In this document: positions 10,078-20,124 of the stretch, in pieces
Layout: each line of letters opens with the position of its first letter
How positions within the stretch are numbered: the stretch's first letter is position 1
NCBI GenBank assembly: GCA_003427395.1
Contig: BFEA01000356.1
Location: 1,029,907 to 1,055,343 of the forward strand
Length of the DNA: 25,437 nt
DNA from: Chara braunii
Lineage: Eukaryota > Streptophyta > Charophyceae > Charales > Characeae
Reading direction: 5' to 3'
The notes under the pieces: generated by a model
What the model saw: the letters and a program-made list of their open reading frames with translations, nothing else
Told to the model about the DNA's origin: nothing
Databases searched by the model: none
Program-made: the position numbers and the translations under genes

Positions 10078-11817
10078 GAGCAATGCAAGTACTGTACCGC
10101 GATAGGACATTATGTGCGCGCATGCCCAAAGCTCAACCATGATATTCTGAAAAGAAGGTGTACCAGGTTATTAAAGGGGGAGATATTTGGACCGCAAGGG
10201 GAGCGGGTGAACTGGAACTCGCCAGGAGGGATACAGCGAGCCATTACCATGCTCAACGGGTTAGAAATAACAGCCGTAGAAACCGAACTGGTGGGCGAGA
10301 TCATCTGGGATCAACTCCAGGGGCGCGGGCCTCAGGCCAACTTTATTTTGGAAAACGACGGACGTGATAGGGTGAACGCAACCACTCGACTGGGAACGGA
10401 CGGGAGAAGGATTAACCGTGACACCATTATAGAGGAGGTCGCCGGAAGCTCCGAATCCCAGGGAGAGCCTGAGACCGAGGACCCAGAGAAAGTCTATGGG
10501 AAGCATAGGGAAGAGGAGCCTGCAGACAAGGTTACCGCCGCTAAGAAGAAGTTTCGGTATCAAATCCCAATCTTAACCTTGCCTGAGCTCGACGACACCA
10601 TTAGCAAGTTACTAGGAACCATGGTGTCGGTGTCTTTTCAGACCATGCTGCTGGCTAACCCTAGGTTGCTCAAAGGACTCAGACAACTGTTGACTCGGAG
10701 GCGAGTAGAAATAGGCGACAACCCCGAATTACCAGATGGGGAGAGGGAGGAGGAAGCTCTGCAAGAAGTGGCTAACCTTCAGAGGAGTCACGGGGACTTA
10801 GAGGATCTCGAAAAAACCTTTGCAAACATTCGTTTGAGCTTGCCCGACCGGGAGGGCGGCGAAGTCATGAGATCACCACCCGGGACAAAGCTTAGCTTTC
10901 ATGCACTGCCCGTAGGGAAACTGAAAATCGAGATCGGGGGTCATCATACCGACGCATTAGTAGACGGAGGAGCATAAATCACTCTCATAAGGAGAGATTT
11001 CGCAACGATCACGGGATGCACGGTAAACAAGGAAGTAACAGGGAGCATCCGGGAAGCTGTCGGGGAAATCCCGTTCGCTGGGTACGTCACGAAGTGTGCT
11101 GTGAAGGCAGGGGTCAGAGAATCGATCTGGTCGTTTTAGCGGATGACCGTAATGGAGGAAATGGACCACGACATAATCCTCGGGAAACCGTGGTGTGCGA
11201 ACGTGGAGATGATAGGTATGCACATGCACGATGGCTCATACATGGAAGACATAGAGGACCCAGTGACCGACTGGGGAGAGCTCCTCCGACTCCTTGGAAC
11301 GGGAGGAGACCCCTCGAAGGGGAAATTGGCAACATGGGCGCCGTCGTTCGAGGATAGCACGCGAAAAGGGGCTTTCGCACGGATGGAGGGTATGAGAGAA
11401 ATGGTAGAAATCATGATTGAGGAAGTATTCAACAAAGAGTGGATCAAGATGGGTCTGCCCCAGAAGAAGAGGAGGCAGAAGGACGAAGTCCTAGGTGTTA
11501 TGGTAGCAGAAAAAGAGTCAGAGGTCGAACTTGGTGCTAGCCTGCCCAAACGGAAAGAAGTACGCATAGATGTGCCAGAAATCGCACTCGAGATCCCCGA
11601 TCTATTACAACTCATCAAGGCCCTCAGATACCACAAGGTAGGAGTGGATTCGGCAGTCTTGACCAAGTTTGAAAGAGAGGTGCAAAGGGGATATTGCCTG
11701 AATGGGAAACTAATTAGTATTCAACCACGAGTCGTAGAGGCGCCGGATGCGATTCCGATTGTTCATTTTTTAGGAGAAAGATCCCGGAAGGAAGTGTTCG
11801 AAAGTACAAACCGGTAG
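10078..11817 (+). pseudogene. Zinc knuckle, aspartic protease and linker (gag-pol, interrupted)
   Basis: A CCHC zinc knuckle (CKYCTAIGHYVRAC) lies at 10084-10125; it binds RNA in the nucleocapsid. A charged linker of about 270 residues follows. The retropepsin-like protease has its active-site motif DGGA at 10963-10974 (Asp present; DGGA in place of the commoner DTGA/DSGA) and its second motif HDIILGKPW at about 11167-11193. TAA at 10975, directly after the active site, and TAG at 11137 break the protease. A protease-RT linker of about 200 residues follows. The frame ends at 11817, but the homologous reading moves to the next frame near 11775 (KIPEGSVRKYKPVG). Apart from these stops the reading frame is continuous from the zinc knuckle. 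Confidence 0.82.
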
Positions 11818-13823
11818 GGAAGAAAGCAAAACCGGTCTCGATCCTGCTAGAGACATCAAAGGAAGAGGCTATGGAGAAGGAGGAAGAAGTCCTTCGAGTG
11901 ATCCGAGAAAGAAGGGCGAAGGAGGGACATCGGATACCAGATGAGGTAGCTGACACAATGAAGATAGGGATAGACGGGTTCTTAACGGAAGAAGAAACCC
12001 GCCTGATCAAAAGGACCTGCCAGGAGTTTCACCTGGCATTTGCCTTTAGTGATCACTAGAAGGGACGACTGGATGCGAAGTTGATCCCTCCGGTTAGGAT
12101 CCACACGGTAGAACATGAGTGCTGGAATGACAAGGGGTCATCCTATGAATTTGGGATAGCAGGAGAAGTAACAGACCTCCTCCGAGCAAAGATGGACTCC
12201 TTCGTTGCGGAGCCTACGGCATCGCCATACGCAAATTGGTGGTTCGTCTTTCGGAAGCCTAACAAGACACTAAGGTGGATTTAGGACCTGCAGAAGTTGA
12301 ATGCGGTAACCATCCGGGATGCAGGCTCGCTACCTGAGGCTGACTTATTAGCAGAATCACACGCCGGTCGGAGCATTTACTCCTTGATAGATCTGTACTC
12401 AAGGTATGACCAGCTTCCATTGGATGTTCGAGATAGGCTATACACCGCTATGCATACCCCCGTAGGCCAACTACAGATGCAAGTGACCCCTATGGGATTC
12501 ACAAACGTGGTGGCCGAAGCGCAACGCAGGATGCTCGTCGTGGTCGGGGACATGTTCCCAGAAAAATGTGAGCCTTACATCGATGACAATCCGATCAAAG
12601 GCGCGCAGGAGAAGGACGAGACGGAAGTCCAGCCAGGACTCCGACGTTTTGTGTGGGACCACGGGCAGGACATCAAGGACTTACTCCGCCGGTTCCTAGT
12701 ATACAACATTACGGCTAATGGACCAAAGACTATCCTGGCAGTACCGGAGGTAACTATACTAGGATTTCGATGCGGTGCTTACGGCAGGAAGCCGGATCCG
12801 GCAAAGACCAACAAGATATCACAATGGTCGACACCACTGCGCACGACGACGGAGGTAAGGGCATTCCTAGGCGTAGTCGGCTTTTGGAGGATTTTCATTA
12901 AGAACTTTGCCAAGATTGCTGAGCCTATCCGGGCTATGATCGGGGAAGAAAGAACCATGGATTGGACGGAGGAGCGAGAAGGAGCTGTCAAAAGGCTCAA
13001 GGATATATTGACATCTGAGACAGTCACCTTGTCCGCGCCTTGTTTTAATGACGAAGTGGGACGACCCTTCATCCTAGAAATGGATAGAGGACCTTTGGTC
13101 GTAGGAGGTTTGTTGATTCAAAGGGATGAGGGAGGAAAAGAGAGGCTGATTAGGTTCGAAAGTAGAACCCTGAACTCCGCAGAATGGCGGTACTCGCAAT
13201 TCAAGAAGGAAGTCGTGGCCATCCTGCATTGCCTTAAGACCTTCTAGGTCTACCTATTTGGGAGGCGGTTCATCTTAAGGATCGATCCGACGAATGTCGC
13301 AGGGGCTCTAAAGAATTACAGGCCTATAAATCCGACGGTAGGGAGATGGGTAAGATTCATATGGCAGTTCGATTACAAGATCGAACGAATTGTTGGAATC
13401 TGCAACAAGGCAGATGGGCTGAGTCGGGTTTGCATCACTCTCGAAGGGATGGAGAATGCAGAGCCCATAGACGCATTCCTCGAATACAAAGGAGAGACTC
13501 TTGCGGTGGATAACGAAATGATGAGCGGGGAATGCACAACGGGAGAACTATTGATCCAGACTTTGGAGAAGGAGGCACCTTTCGTAGTAGCAGAACTTAG
13601 AGAAGGACCAGTTATCACTCAAGGACGCAGAGAAGAAAATGACTCATGGGGAGCGATAGTAGGACCGGAAGAGGAACTAATAGCAATGGCGGTCGAGGGA
13701 GGCCGGAAAATAGTGATGAGCTTAGTGGAATCTTGGGAAAGGAAAGAGTTGCAATGGGTGCTAAACCAGATGCAGGAAGGAAAGGATGGGGGCAAGGAAG
13801 GAGAGGAGTTTTTCTATATCTAA
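11763..13823 (+). pseudogene. pol: pol: reverse transcriptase and RNase H (stops at 12057, 12282, 13245)
   Basis: RT copies element RNA to DNA and RNase H removes the RNA template; both act inside the particle. One frame spans the region with TAG at 12057, 12282 and 13245. RT landmarks are ASPYANWWFVFRKPNKTLRW, SLIDLYSRYDQLPL (first catalytic Asp), QVTPMGFTNVVAEAQ, and the active site YIDD at 12576-12587. A connection with LGVVGFWRIFIKNFAKIAEPI follows. RNase H shows the D-E-D residues: Asp at 13083 (in LEMD), Glu in SQFKKEVVAILHCLKTF, and Asp at 13284 (in LRID), then FIWQFDYKIERI and ADGLSR. All key catalytic residues are still coded, so the copy died by nonsense mutations rather than loss of active sites. 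The 12282 stop sits in the conserved W-I-x-D-L-Q-K-L-N stretch. Confidence 0.93.
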
Positions 13824-15075
13824 TCATACGAAGCGCTCTTTCGGGAGATCGGGATGTTATTGGTAGGAAACAAACAACCTACAGAAGTCAGTATTAAAGC
13901 AAGAGAAGAAACTGAAAGGTACGTCCTAAGGGGCGGGCATTTGTTCCGAAGGGAGGAAGGTGCTATGCCCAGAAGGGTTGTGTGCGAAAGATCTAGGCAA
14001 GTAGACGTTATCCAGGCAATGCACGATGGGTTGGCTGGAGGTCATCGGTCGTCCAAAGGAACGCTTGCAAAGATAACGCCACTCTATTATTGGTCAGGCA
14101 TGGCAGACATGGTCGCCATATACTGCCAGACTTGCCTTATTTGCCAAGAACGAAGTTCGGTGCGGGTCTTCGAGCCGCTTAGACCTAGCGCCTGTATCAA
14201 CGGATGGGTACATATATATCCTGGATGCGCGAGACAACTTGAGTGGGTTCGTGGAGTCGGTCGCCCTCAAGAAAAAGACTGAGAGGAGTGTGGCGGACTG
14301 GATAGATGACTTCTACTTGAGGCATCCGTTCGTCAGGAGGTTTATAGCAGACAATGAGACGAAGTTTGTGAACCAGGAAGTATTGGGGATGCTTAAGAGA
14401 CTCTGTGTACCGATCAAACTCATCGAGCCATATCACCCTGAGGCCAATGCACCTGTGGAAAAGGGGCACCGAACCTTGAAGAACACGATTGCAAAGCTCA
14501 GAACGGACCATCTGGGGAACTGACCTGGGTATCTTGAGCAGGCTGTCTTTGCAGAGAATATGACCCCTAAAAGGACAACAGGATGTATCCCGGCAGAGTT
14601 TTAGTACGGAAGAGAGATCGACTTTCCTGTGGAAGTCTTCCTACCTATCTGGAATAGGTTAGATGATGATCCGCAAATGACCACTGAAGAGTTAATCGAG
14701 GCAAGGTGTCAACAAATTTTTAAGAATGAGGAGGTCATGGAAAACATCGCCAACCGGGTACTAAACAGCAGAATGAGGGACAAAACAAGGTGGAACCAGG
14801 TTAAGAATGTCAGAAAGGAGCCACTTCAAGTGGGAGTGATGGTATTGCTAAGGAGCTCGGCACTAGAAAGTACTTGGTCGGGACAGCTGGGAAAGAGGTT
14901 CAAAGGCCCCTATCGGGTCACCAAGCGGGTGGGACTGAACACCTTCGAACTGGAAGATTTGGATGGAACTGGATTGAAAGGACCCTTCCCGGGGAAACGA
15001 TTGGTCAGGTTTCTAAGTCGGGACCCCGTGGAACAATGGTTTCAGGAGGTCGAAGATAAGGAGCCACAAGTTTAA
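13824..15075 (+). pseudogene. pol: integrase (frameshifted, first catalytic segment apparently lost)
   Basis: The integrase inserts element DNA in the nucleus. Frame 1 of two (13824 to about 14195) carries the zinc-binding HHCC domain: MHDGLAGGH and CQTCLIC. The reading then moves by one frame near 14190-14210. The second frame carries DARDNLSGFVES, IADNETKFVN and YHPEANAPVEKGH. The second Asp (ADN) and the Glu (VEKGH) are exactly 35 residues apart, the D35E spacing. The part with the first Asp, expected between EPLRPS and YIYILDARD, is not visible, so a short deletion is likely. TGA at 14521 and TAG at 14602 interrupt the core. The C-terminal GPY/F module is present (LGKRFKGPYRV) and reading ends at 15073-15075. 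No chromodomain is seen. Confidence 0.88.
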
Positions 15076-15413
15076 GACTGACGACAGCCTTGCCCGCACT
15101 ACGGTTTGTCTCTGACCATGTTCATGGGACTGTGATTTTTTTGGGGACTGGCGCTTTGGCTTGGACTGACTGAGGTTGAAAGGAAGCGTGACTTGGGGGT
15201 TTGCAATATCTGGCTTGTGTGACAATGGGAAGGGATGTCTGGGGCATTGTACCATAGTTTTTTACGGAAAAAAATGGGTCATCACAAACGACGCATTCGC
15301 ATAAGGGGCATGCTGCGAAGGATGTTGGGAGCATTCTAGGAAAAAGGGGGTGACTACCTACCAGACTAGGGGAATGGGTGCATGAGGGGCTTTGCGGGTG
15401 TTGTTTTGTTATA
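15076..15413 (+). other. Non-coding spacer after pol
   Basis: About 340 bp with no supported frame. It ends in a T-rich run and the acceptor-like site of the next ORF. It probably serves as intron or UTR. Confidence 0.5.
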
Positions 15414-15416
15414 CAG
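15396..15416 (+). promoter_or_regulatory. Candidate 3' splice site before the 3' accessory ORF
   Basis: GGGTGTTGTTTTGTTATACAG ends at 15416, with a strong T-rich run directly before the CAG. The chosen ATG (15437) is 20 nt downstream. This is the same arrangement as at the 5' accessory ORFs and gag. Confidence 0.48.
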
Positions 15417-15436
15417 GGTCTAAAGGAAAAGAGAAG

Positions 15437-16191
15437 ATGGAGTTCGGTGACGAAAATGACAGCGGGGCAATCAACAGGCCTACCGGAGGGGAGGAAGCAG
15501 GAGCAAGCCAAGGGAGGAGAGCGACAAAGAGAAAGTTGTATATAGGACTCATGGGTGGCCCAGTGGTAGGCAGGGGAGGAAGAAAATGCTTGTGTAGGAA
15601 ACCCTCACCCCTCCGTGAGGGAAAAGGTATAGAAATCTCGTCTGACAGTGATGGAAGGAAGGAAAAGGTAGAAGTGGAAGAGGGAGGCAATGCAGAGATG
15701 GGAAATAAGGTTCAGGTCTCTGACGAGGAAGGAGTCAACAGGGACAAGCGACGTGAGACTTGGCATGGGAAAAGCGAGGGGGGACAAGACATGCGCGACG
15801 AATATGAGGAGGGTGAGGAAAGAAGGAAAAGCCCGCTTGAAGGACAAAGCGGCCACGACAGTTGCGAGGGGTATGGGACGGGGACAGAAATTCCTTTTAC
15901 CTACGATCCAAAGAACCTTGCAGGGAGGACGAGTTTGAACCAGCGCCCATTCATTAGTTTCAGCAATGAACCAATGTGATCAGGCACGAATGGATTATCA
16001 AGACTCGGGAACTCGCAAGGGCAGGGGTGGAAGCCACACCACTGAATTTTTTTAACGAGGCAGAGTTACGGAAAATTGTAAAGATGAAAAGAGAAATCGA
16101 GACCTTCGGCCTGGGGGTTAGACAGTCGGCTGAGGAACAGGGTGGACTAGGAAACAAGCAAGTTGAGGCACATGACAACAATAGGCATTAG
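15437..16191 (+). pseudogene. 3' accessory ORF of unknown function (frameshift near 15975)
   Basis: Not recognised. I start at ATG 15437 (MEFGDENDSG) because the open frame upstream crosses an acceptor-like site. The first 175 residues are hydrophilic and charged, probably disordered. They include IEISSDSD (15629-15652), which fits the pattern of a SUMO-interacting motif (hydrophobic residues followed by Ser/Asp). The end of this part, FTYDPKNLAGRTSLNQRPFISFSNEP, is less biased. A TGA at 15977 ends the frame, while the overlapping frame (15976-16191) continues with an ordered-looking segment (HEWIIKTRELARAGVEATPLN-type) before its own stop. The best reading is one protein of about 250 residues broken by a frameshift; two overlapping ORFs is the alternative. 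It might be a nuclear adaptor of the element, but that is speculation. Confidence 0.5.
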
Positions 16192-16771
16192 ATGTTGATT
16201 GAGTGTTGGGCAAGAACCCTGGTTTTATTTCTCAATTGCAAAACATTGAAGCGGAATGTGTATAGTAGGAGTAAGCTTGCAAAGGACGAGTGATGAAAGG
16301 GTCAGCTAAGACTGTGTCGTAATAAGATTAGAAGATAGCATATTGGGGCTACTTTTGGATGAGCTACCTTCGAAAGTGGGTACACAAGACAAGGACATGG
16401 GGCATGGGATGAGACCAGTTGGGAGAGGGTGTATTGTGAATTCTGGATGGAGTAAGGATTATGCTTTTGAGAGGGGAAAACATTGAGTACAGATTGACGA
16501 GCGAACCATGGCATTGAATGATTGGTCGAGTGCAAGAGAGGTTAGGAAACCTATTGGTTAAGCGGCATGAAGAATACTCCTTCCCTAGGAGCCTAATCCA
16601 ACCGAGTCATGAATTAGTCTGAGAATAGTCAAGATCTGAGTCGTCGGAACGAGTGAAGAAAAAAAAAGGGGGCGCCCATGTCTCTTGCTATGGTTGAACG
16701 GCCGGGTGAGCTAGTGCTGCTTGGGGTCGCGAGCCCCAACTCGAGTGCTAGGCGCTAAGTCGGATGTATGC

Positions 16772-16829
16772 ATGGATAGTACATTACTGTGAGAAATGGA
16801 ATGGATGGTACATTACTGTGAGAAATGGA
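16772..16829 (+). repeat. Tandem duplication, 29-bp unit x 2
   Basis: Units at 16772-16800 and 16801-16829 differ at one position. The core is GTACATTACTGTGAGAAATG. It looks like a recent slippage or unequal exchange event. Confidence 0.95.
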
Positions 16830-16933
16830 AAAAAGAAAACAACACGCAAAAGATGAGATGGCCACCTTCTAACCTCCAAGACACAAATAGGATCCGTAAC
16901 CTCGAAGCCTACCCCCTCGGGCACTAACATTAA

Positions 16934-17130
16934 GAATGGAAAGGAATGACCCTAACCAGACTGTTCGACTTGAGAATGGAAAAGAATGACCCTAACCAGG
17001 CTGTCCGACTTGAGAATGGAAAGGAATGACCATAGCCAGACTGTTCGACTTAAGAATGAAAAGGAATGGCCCTAACCAGGCTGTTCGACTTGAGAATGCA
17101 AAAGAGCGACCCTAACCAGGTTGTTCAGGA
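16934..17130 (+). repeat. Minisatellite, 40-bp unit x about 5
   Basis: Units start at 16934, 16974, 17014, 17054 and 17094, the last incomplete. Each contains GAATGACCCTAACCAGRCTG and TTCGACTTGA. The unit length is constant, with scattered substitutions. Confidence 0.95.
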
Positions 17131-17233
17131 GTGGCCCCTGACAAGAGTCATTCCGTTTGAAATAGGCACTGGGGTCCCCTGCATATTTGATTGAGAAAGG
17201 TTGATTGAGAATGTGCTGGAATGAGCAATAAGA

Positions 17234-17453
17234 GATGGAAAAGGCCGGCATGTCGGTCATTGAAATAGCCAATGGGATGGACAAAAGAGATGAAAAAGGT
17301 CGGTGGGTCGGTCATTGAAATAGCCAATGAGATGAATGGAAAATATGGAAAAGGCCGGCAGGTCGGTCATTGAAATAGCCAATGGGGTGGACGGAAGAAA
17401 TGAAAAAGGCCGGTGGGTCGGCCGTTGAAATAGCCAAGGGGGCAGAAGAAAGA
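17234..17453 (+). repeat. Minisatellite, 55-bp unit x 4
   Basis: Units start at 17234, 17289, 17344 and 17399. The core is GGTCGGTCATTGAAATAGCC. Degenerate relatives (GGAAATAGC, TTGAG) continue to about 17800. Confidence 0.93.
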
Positions 17454-17969
17454 TGTGAATGAGAAGGACATGATAAAGAAGGCGGAGCCTTAAAGCCGAG
17501 AAGGGCAGGGACCGTTGGGACGGTCACCGAGAATGGGTGTTGAGGAACGAGAAAATTGAGGATTGAATGGGCGGAAGGGCCAGTCTTGAGAAATGGCTAT
17601 TGAGAAAATGACCGCCAGACCAGCCATGTGGGTGACCTTGTTGATGAGAGGCTGTCGGACCAGATAAGAGAATCAGCCTTGGAAATAGCATGGGATTGAG
17701 TGTTTGAATATTGAATATTGCATTGCATAGCCAGGGGACCCTAGGCAACTTGATGTAAGCTCGTCGGACCGACCATGGAAATAGCAAGAGATTGAGCTTT
17801 CCTTTTTCTAGTCTCAGGTCTCAACATAAGGGGGATAGCAATGCCTGTACCGCGACCCCAAGACCTCTACCCGTTAAGGGAAAAGTCTCAGCGCGACCTG
17901 CTCCTCATAAGAAGGGATACGGGTTGAAGGACCAAAACACCTCTCTCTTTGATTGATGCTGGCCGTCCG

Positions 17970-18006
17970 GAACTAACCCCGACAACGAGCTCTAGTCGGG
18001 GAGTTC
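17970..18006 (+). other. Hairpin, 12-bp stem with a 2-nt bulge
   Basis: GAACT (17970-17974), bulge AA, CCCCGAC (17977-17983), an 11-nt loop, then GTCGGGG (17995-18001) and AGTTC (18002-18006). The arms are complementary throughout except for the bulge. It could be an RNA structure in the 3' UTR or a chance repeat. Confidence 0.45.
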
Positions 18007-18654
18007 AAACTGCGCCTCATGTTGAAACCTAAACGTCAAAGGCGTGGTGCCATACGGGCGAGAAAGTCATTCTTTTTTTTAAGTCTCATTTTTTCTCCCC
18101 AACCACACGCCATGCCATAGAGGGGCGACACGGCCGTTTGGAATGGACCACGGCTGCTCGCGTTAAGTTGAGCGGCACCGTCCGGAGGGAGGAATCGGGC
18201 GTGGTTCCAGGTGGAAGCCGCAACCACCACAGGGCGAGTGACACCGCCCTGCCGGATCATTACAACCGTTCCGGGACTAACCGCGAGGTCTTCGTAACTG
18301 CACTTGCAGACTAATAGAGAACCCCAACTCTCTTGAAAGGAAGAGGCTGGATCCAAGAAAACACCGCTCGGGAGGAACGATTCGCGAGAAAGCACTTACG
18401 ACAAGATGGGGTCCTGGGAGGCTTGGACTGGACCTACCTTCCAGATGTGGGGTGGTACCTCAGTGATGACGCCCGTCTCGTAAGCAGCAAAAGGTCGGAC
18501 TGAAATAGGGGATGAGGTGAGTTATCAGCAGGGGGAGGACTGATCACCCTTCCTTTTTGGGGCTGATGGGCAGGCATTCGTCTACTGTGTTGGTGGGCCA
18601 AGGTCTGTGTACCTCCGAGTGTGAACTAGTCGTGCGATGGGGACATCGCATTTT

Positions 18655-18667
18655 GAGGGGGGGAAGG
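18655..18667 (+). promoter_or_regulatory. Polypurine tract 1 (candidate plus-strand primer site)
   Basis: GAGGGGGGGAAGG is followed by TGTGTC at 18668. It lies 7 bp after GATGGGGACATCG. The same order (GATGAGGACATCG, purines, TGTGTC) recurs at 20111-20146. Polypurine tracts directly precede the 3' LTR in these elements. Because the sequence after this one does not match the sequence after 20141, only one can be the active junction of this element. The other is probably a duplicated or foreign element end. Confidence 0.5.
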
Positions 18668-18714
18668 TGTGTCATCTACCGATGAAAAAACGTGCAAAAA
18701 GAGAAGGTCACCAT

Positions 18715-19240
18715 GAGCGTAAGAATGAATGAGTAATTGACTATGTGCAGGCTTGAGAAAAGGTCTGGCAAGATGTCCAGAAGAAAAGAATGGATGAGTA
18801 ATCGACTTTGTGCAGGCTTGAGAAAAGGCCTGACAAGGTGTCTAGAAGAAAAGAATGGATGAGTAATTGACTTTGCGCAGGCTTGAGAGAAGGTCTGGCA
18901 AGATGTCCAGAACAAAATAATCGATGAGTAATTGACTTTGCATGAGCTTGAGAAAAGGCCTGGCAAGACGTCCAGAAGAAAAACGGATAAGTAATTGACG
19001 TTGCATGAGGTTGAGAAAAGGCCTGGCAAGGTACCCAACTGAGGAAAGGATGCGTGAATGACTCCGCATGGGCTTGAGAAGAGACTTGACGAGATGTCTA
19101 GGGGAGAAATTGATGAGTATTTGACCTAGCATGGGCTTGAGAGATGGCCTGGCAGGATGTTCAGAAAAGAAAGATGTGTGAAATTGGCTTTGCGTAGGCC
19201 TAAGGAAACGTCTGGCAAGAGACTTTGCATGAGTATGAGA
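18715..19240 (+). repeat. Minisatellite, 65-bp unit x about 8
   Basis: The GATGAGTAATTGACTTTG phase recurs at 18728, 18793, 18858, 18923 and 18986, a period of 65 then 63 bp, with decayed units to 19240. Each unit also has GCTTGAGAAAAGGYCTGGCA and AGATGTCCAG. It lies between polypurine tract 1 and the methyltransferase remnant, where the N-terminal half of that enzyme would be expected. Long minus-strand frames across it reflect its stop-poor composition. Confidence 0.92.
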
Positions 19241-19406
19241 GAGGTTTGGCAAGAGGTCAGAAGAAATATACGAATAAGAGGACTGAGTAACGCGCATTTT
19301 AAAGCCTGGATACGAGAAAGGACGAATGAGGTTGACACACATAAGCTGGGCAAAATGACATGGAAAAAATACAGGGGAACTGGTCAAGCATGAGACCGAG
19401 GAAAGA

Positions 19407-20006
19407 ATGACGGAGAACATGGATTGCACGGACCGAAAAGTAGATTATTTTTTTATGACTCTAAGAGTAATGAATGAGGCGAAACCAAAATGGCTTCTGC
19501 TCGAGAATGTTTTCTCAATGAAATGGGAAGATAGATTTGAGATTACGAAGCATTTAAGTGGAGTTGTGCCTGGGCTCGCGGATTCAAAGTGGGTATCACC
19601 ACAACAAAGGCGGCGGTTGTACTGGACGAACATCTCCCTTCCGGAGTAAATGCCTAACATTGAGTCGCATCCGAAAACTTGCCTACAATTTGTTATCAAC
19701 AAAGCCAATGCATAAAATGAGAAAACCAATTGTGTTATGACAACAAAACGTCACCCTGGGAATAAAGTCAGCATGCCGGTAGTTAAGTACATGAAGCAAG
19801 GAGAGCCTCGTCTGCTTCATGTTACTGAAGACGAAAGAATGATGGGCTGCCCTGCTGGGTATACAGAGTTGACTGAAGAGGAAGTTCGCGTCTCGATTGA
19901 GGAAAAGATAAAGAGGCAGAGGTATGATGGAAATGAGCAACCTGGTCTAAGTTGTAGAACCTTCGACTCCCCCATACCCTCCTCCACCCCAAGGGGCGAA
20001 AACTAA
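19407..20006 (+). pseudogene. C5 cytosine DNA methyltransferase, C-terminal half (DNMT3/phage-type), broken
   Basis: Family role: transfers a methyl group from S-adenosylmethionine to cytosine C5 in DNA. One frame runs 19407-20006 with TAA at 19647 and 19713. Motif VI is KPKWLLLENVFSMKWEDR (ENV). The substrate-side motif VIII region is KWVSPQQRRRLYWTNI, with the Q-x-R-x-R pattern. Motif IX is RLLHVTEDERMMGCPAGYTEL, with a possible motif X remnant (QRYDGN). Motif I (SAM binding) and motif IV (catalytic Pro-Cys) are not seen upstream, where a 65-bp minisatellite lies, so the copy is truncated and inactive. The VSPQxRRRLYWTNI type is closest to DNMT3-like and phage enzymes rather than DNMT1/CMT. 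A permuted DRM is not excluded. It sits 134 bp before polypurine tract 2, so it is probably cargo of the retrotransposon. Confidence 0.85.
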
Positions 20007-20124
20007 GGAAAACATTGAGAAACGGACCCTGGCAAACTAACCATCCATAACATCTCATCCCCCTCCTTCATCTATTCCCTCCAAAACTCACTGACAAGAG
20101 ATTGGTGCGCGATGAGGACATCGT

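Larger units (their letters stand above)
16192..18654 (+). other. Long 3' non-coding region with minisatellites and hairpins
   Basis: About 2.5 kb with no supported gene. It holds tandem repeats of 29, 40 and 55 bp units (listed separately), a run of degenerate related units at 17520-17800, and a hairpin at 17970-18006. A minus-strand frame of 119 codons at 18036-18395 was considered and rejected. The region ends with GTGCGATGGGGACATCG (18632-18648), which is repeated in near-identical form before the second polypurine tract. Confidence 0.6.

Noticed and set aside
18036-18395. Minus-strand frame of 119 codons
   Set aside because: Not obviously low complexity, but no motif, partner or repeat was found, and the surrounding sequence is 3' UTR of the element; too weak to call.
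19157-19393. Plus-strand frame that might supply the missing N-terminal half of the methyltransferase
   Set aside because: Different frame, begins within the minisatellite, and shows neither motif I nor a Pro-Cys motif.
18676-19429. Long minus-strand frames through the 65-bp minisatellite
   Set aside because: A 65-bp period shifts frame every unit, and all frames are stop-poor; the pattern is repeat-driven.
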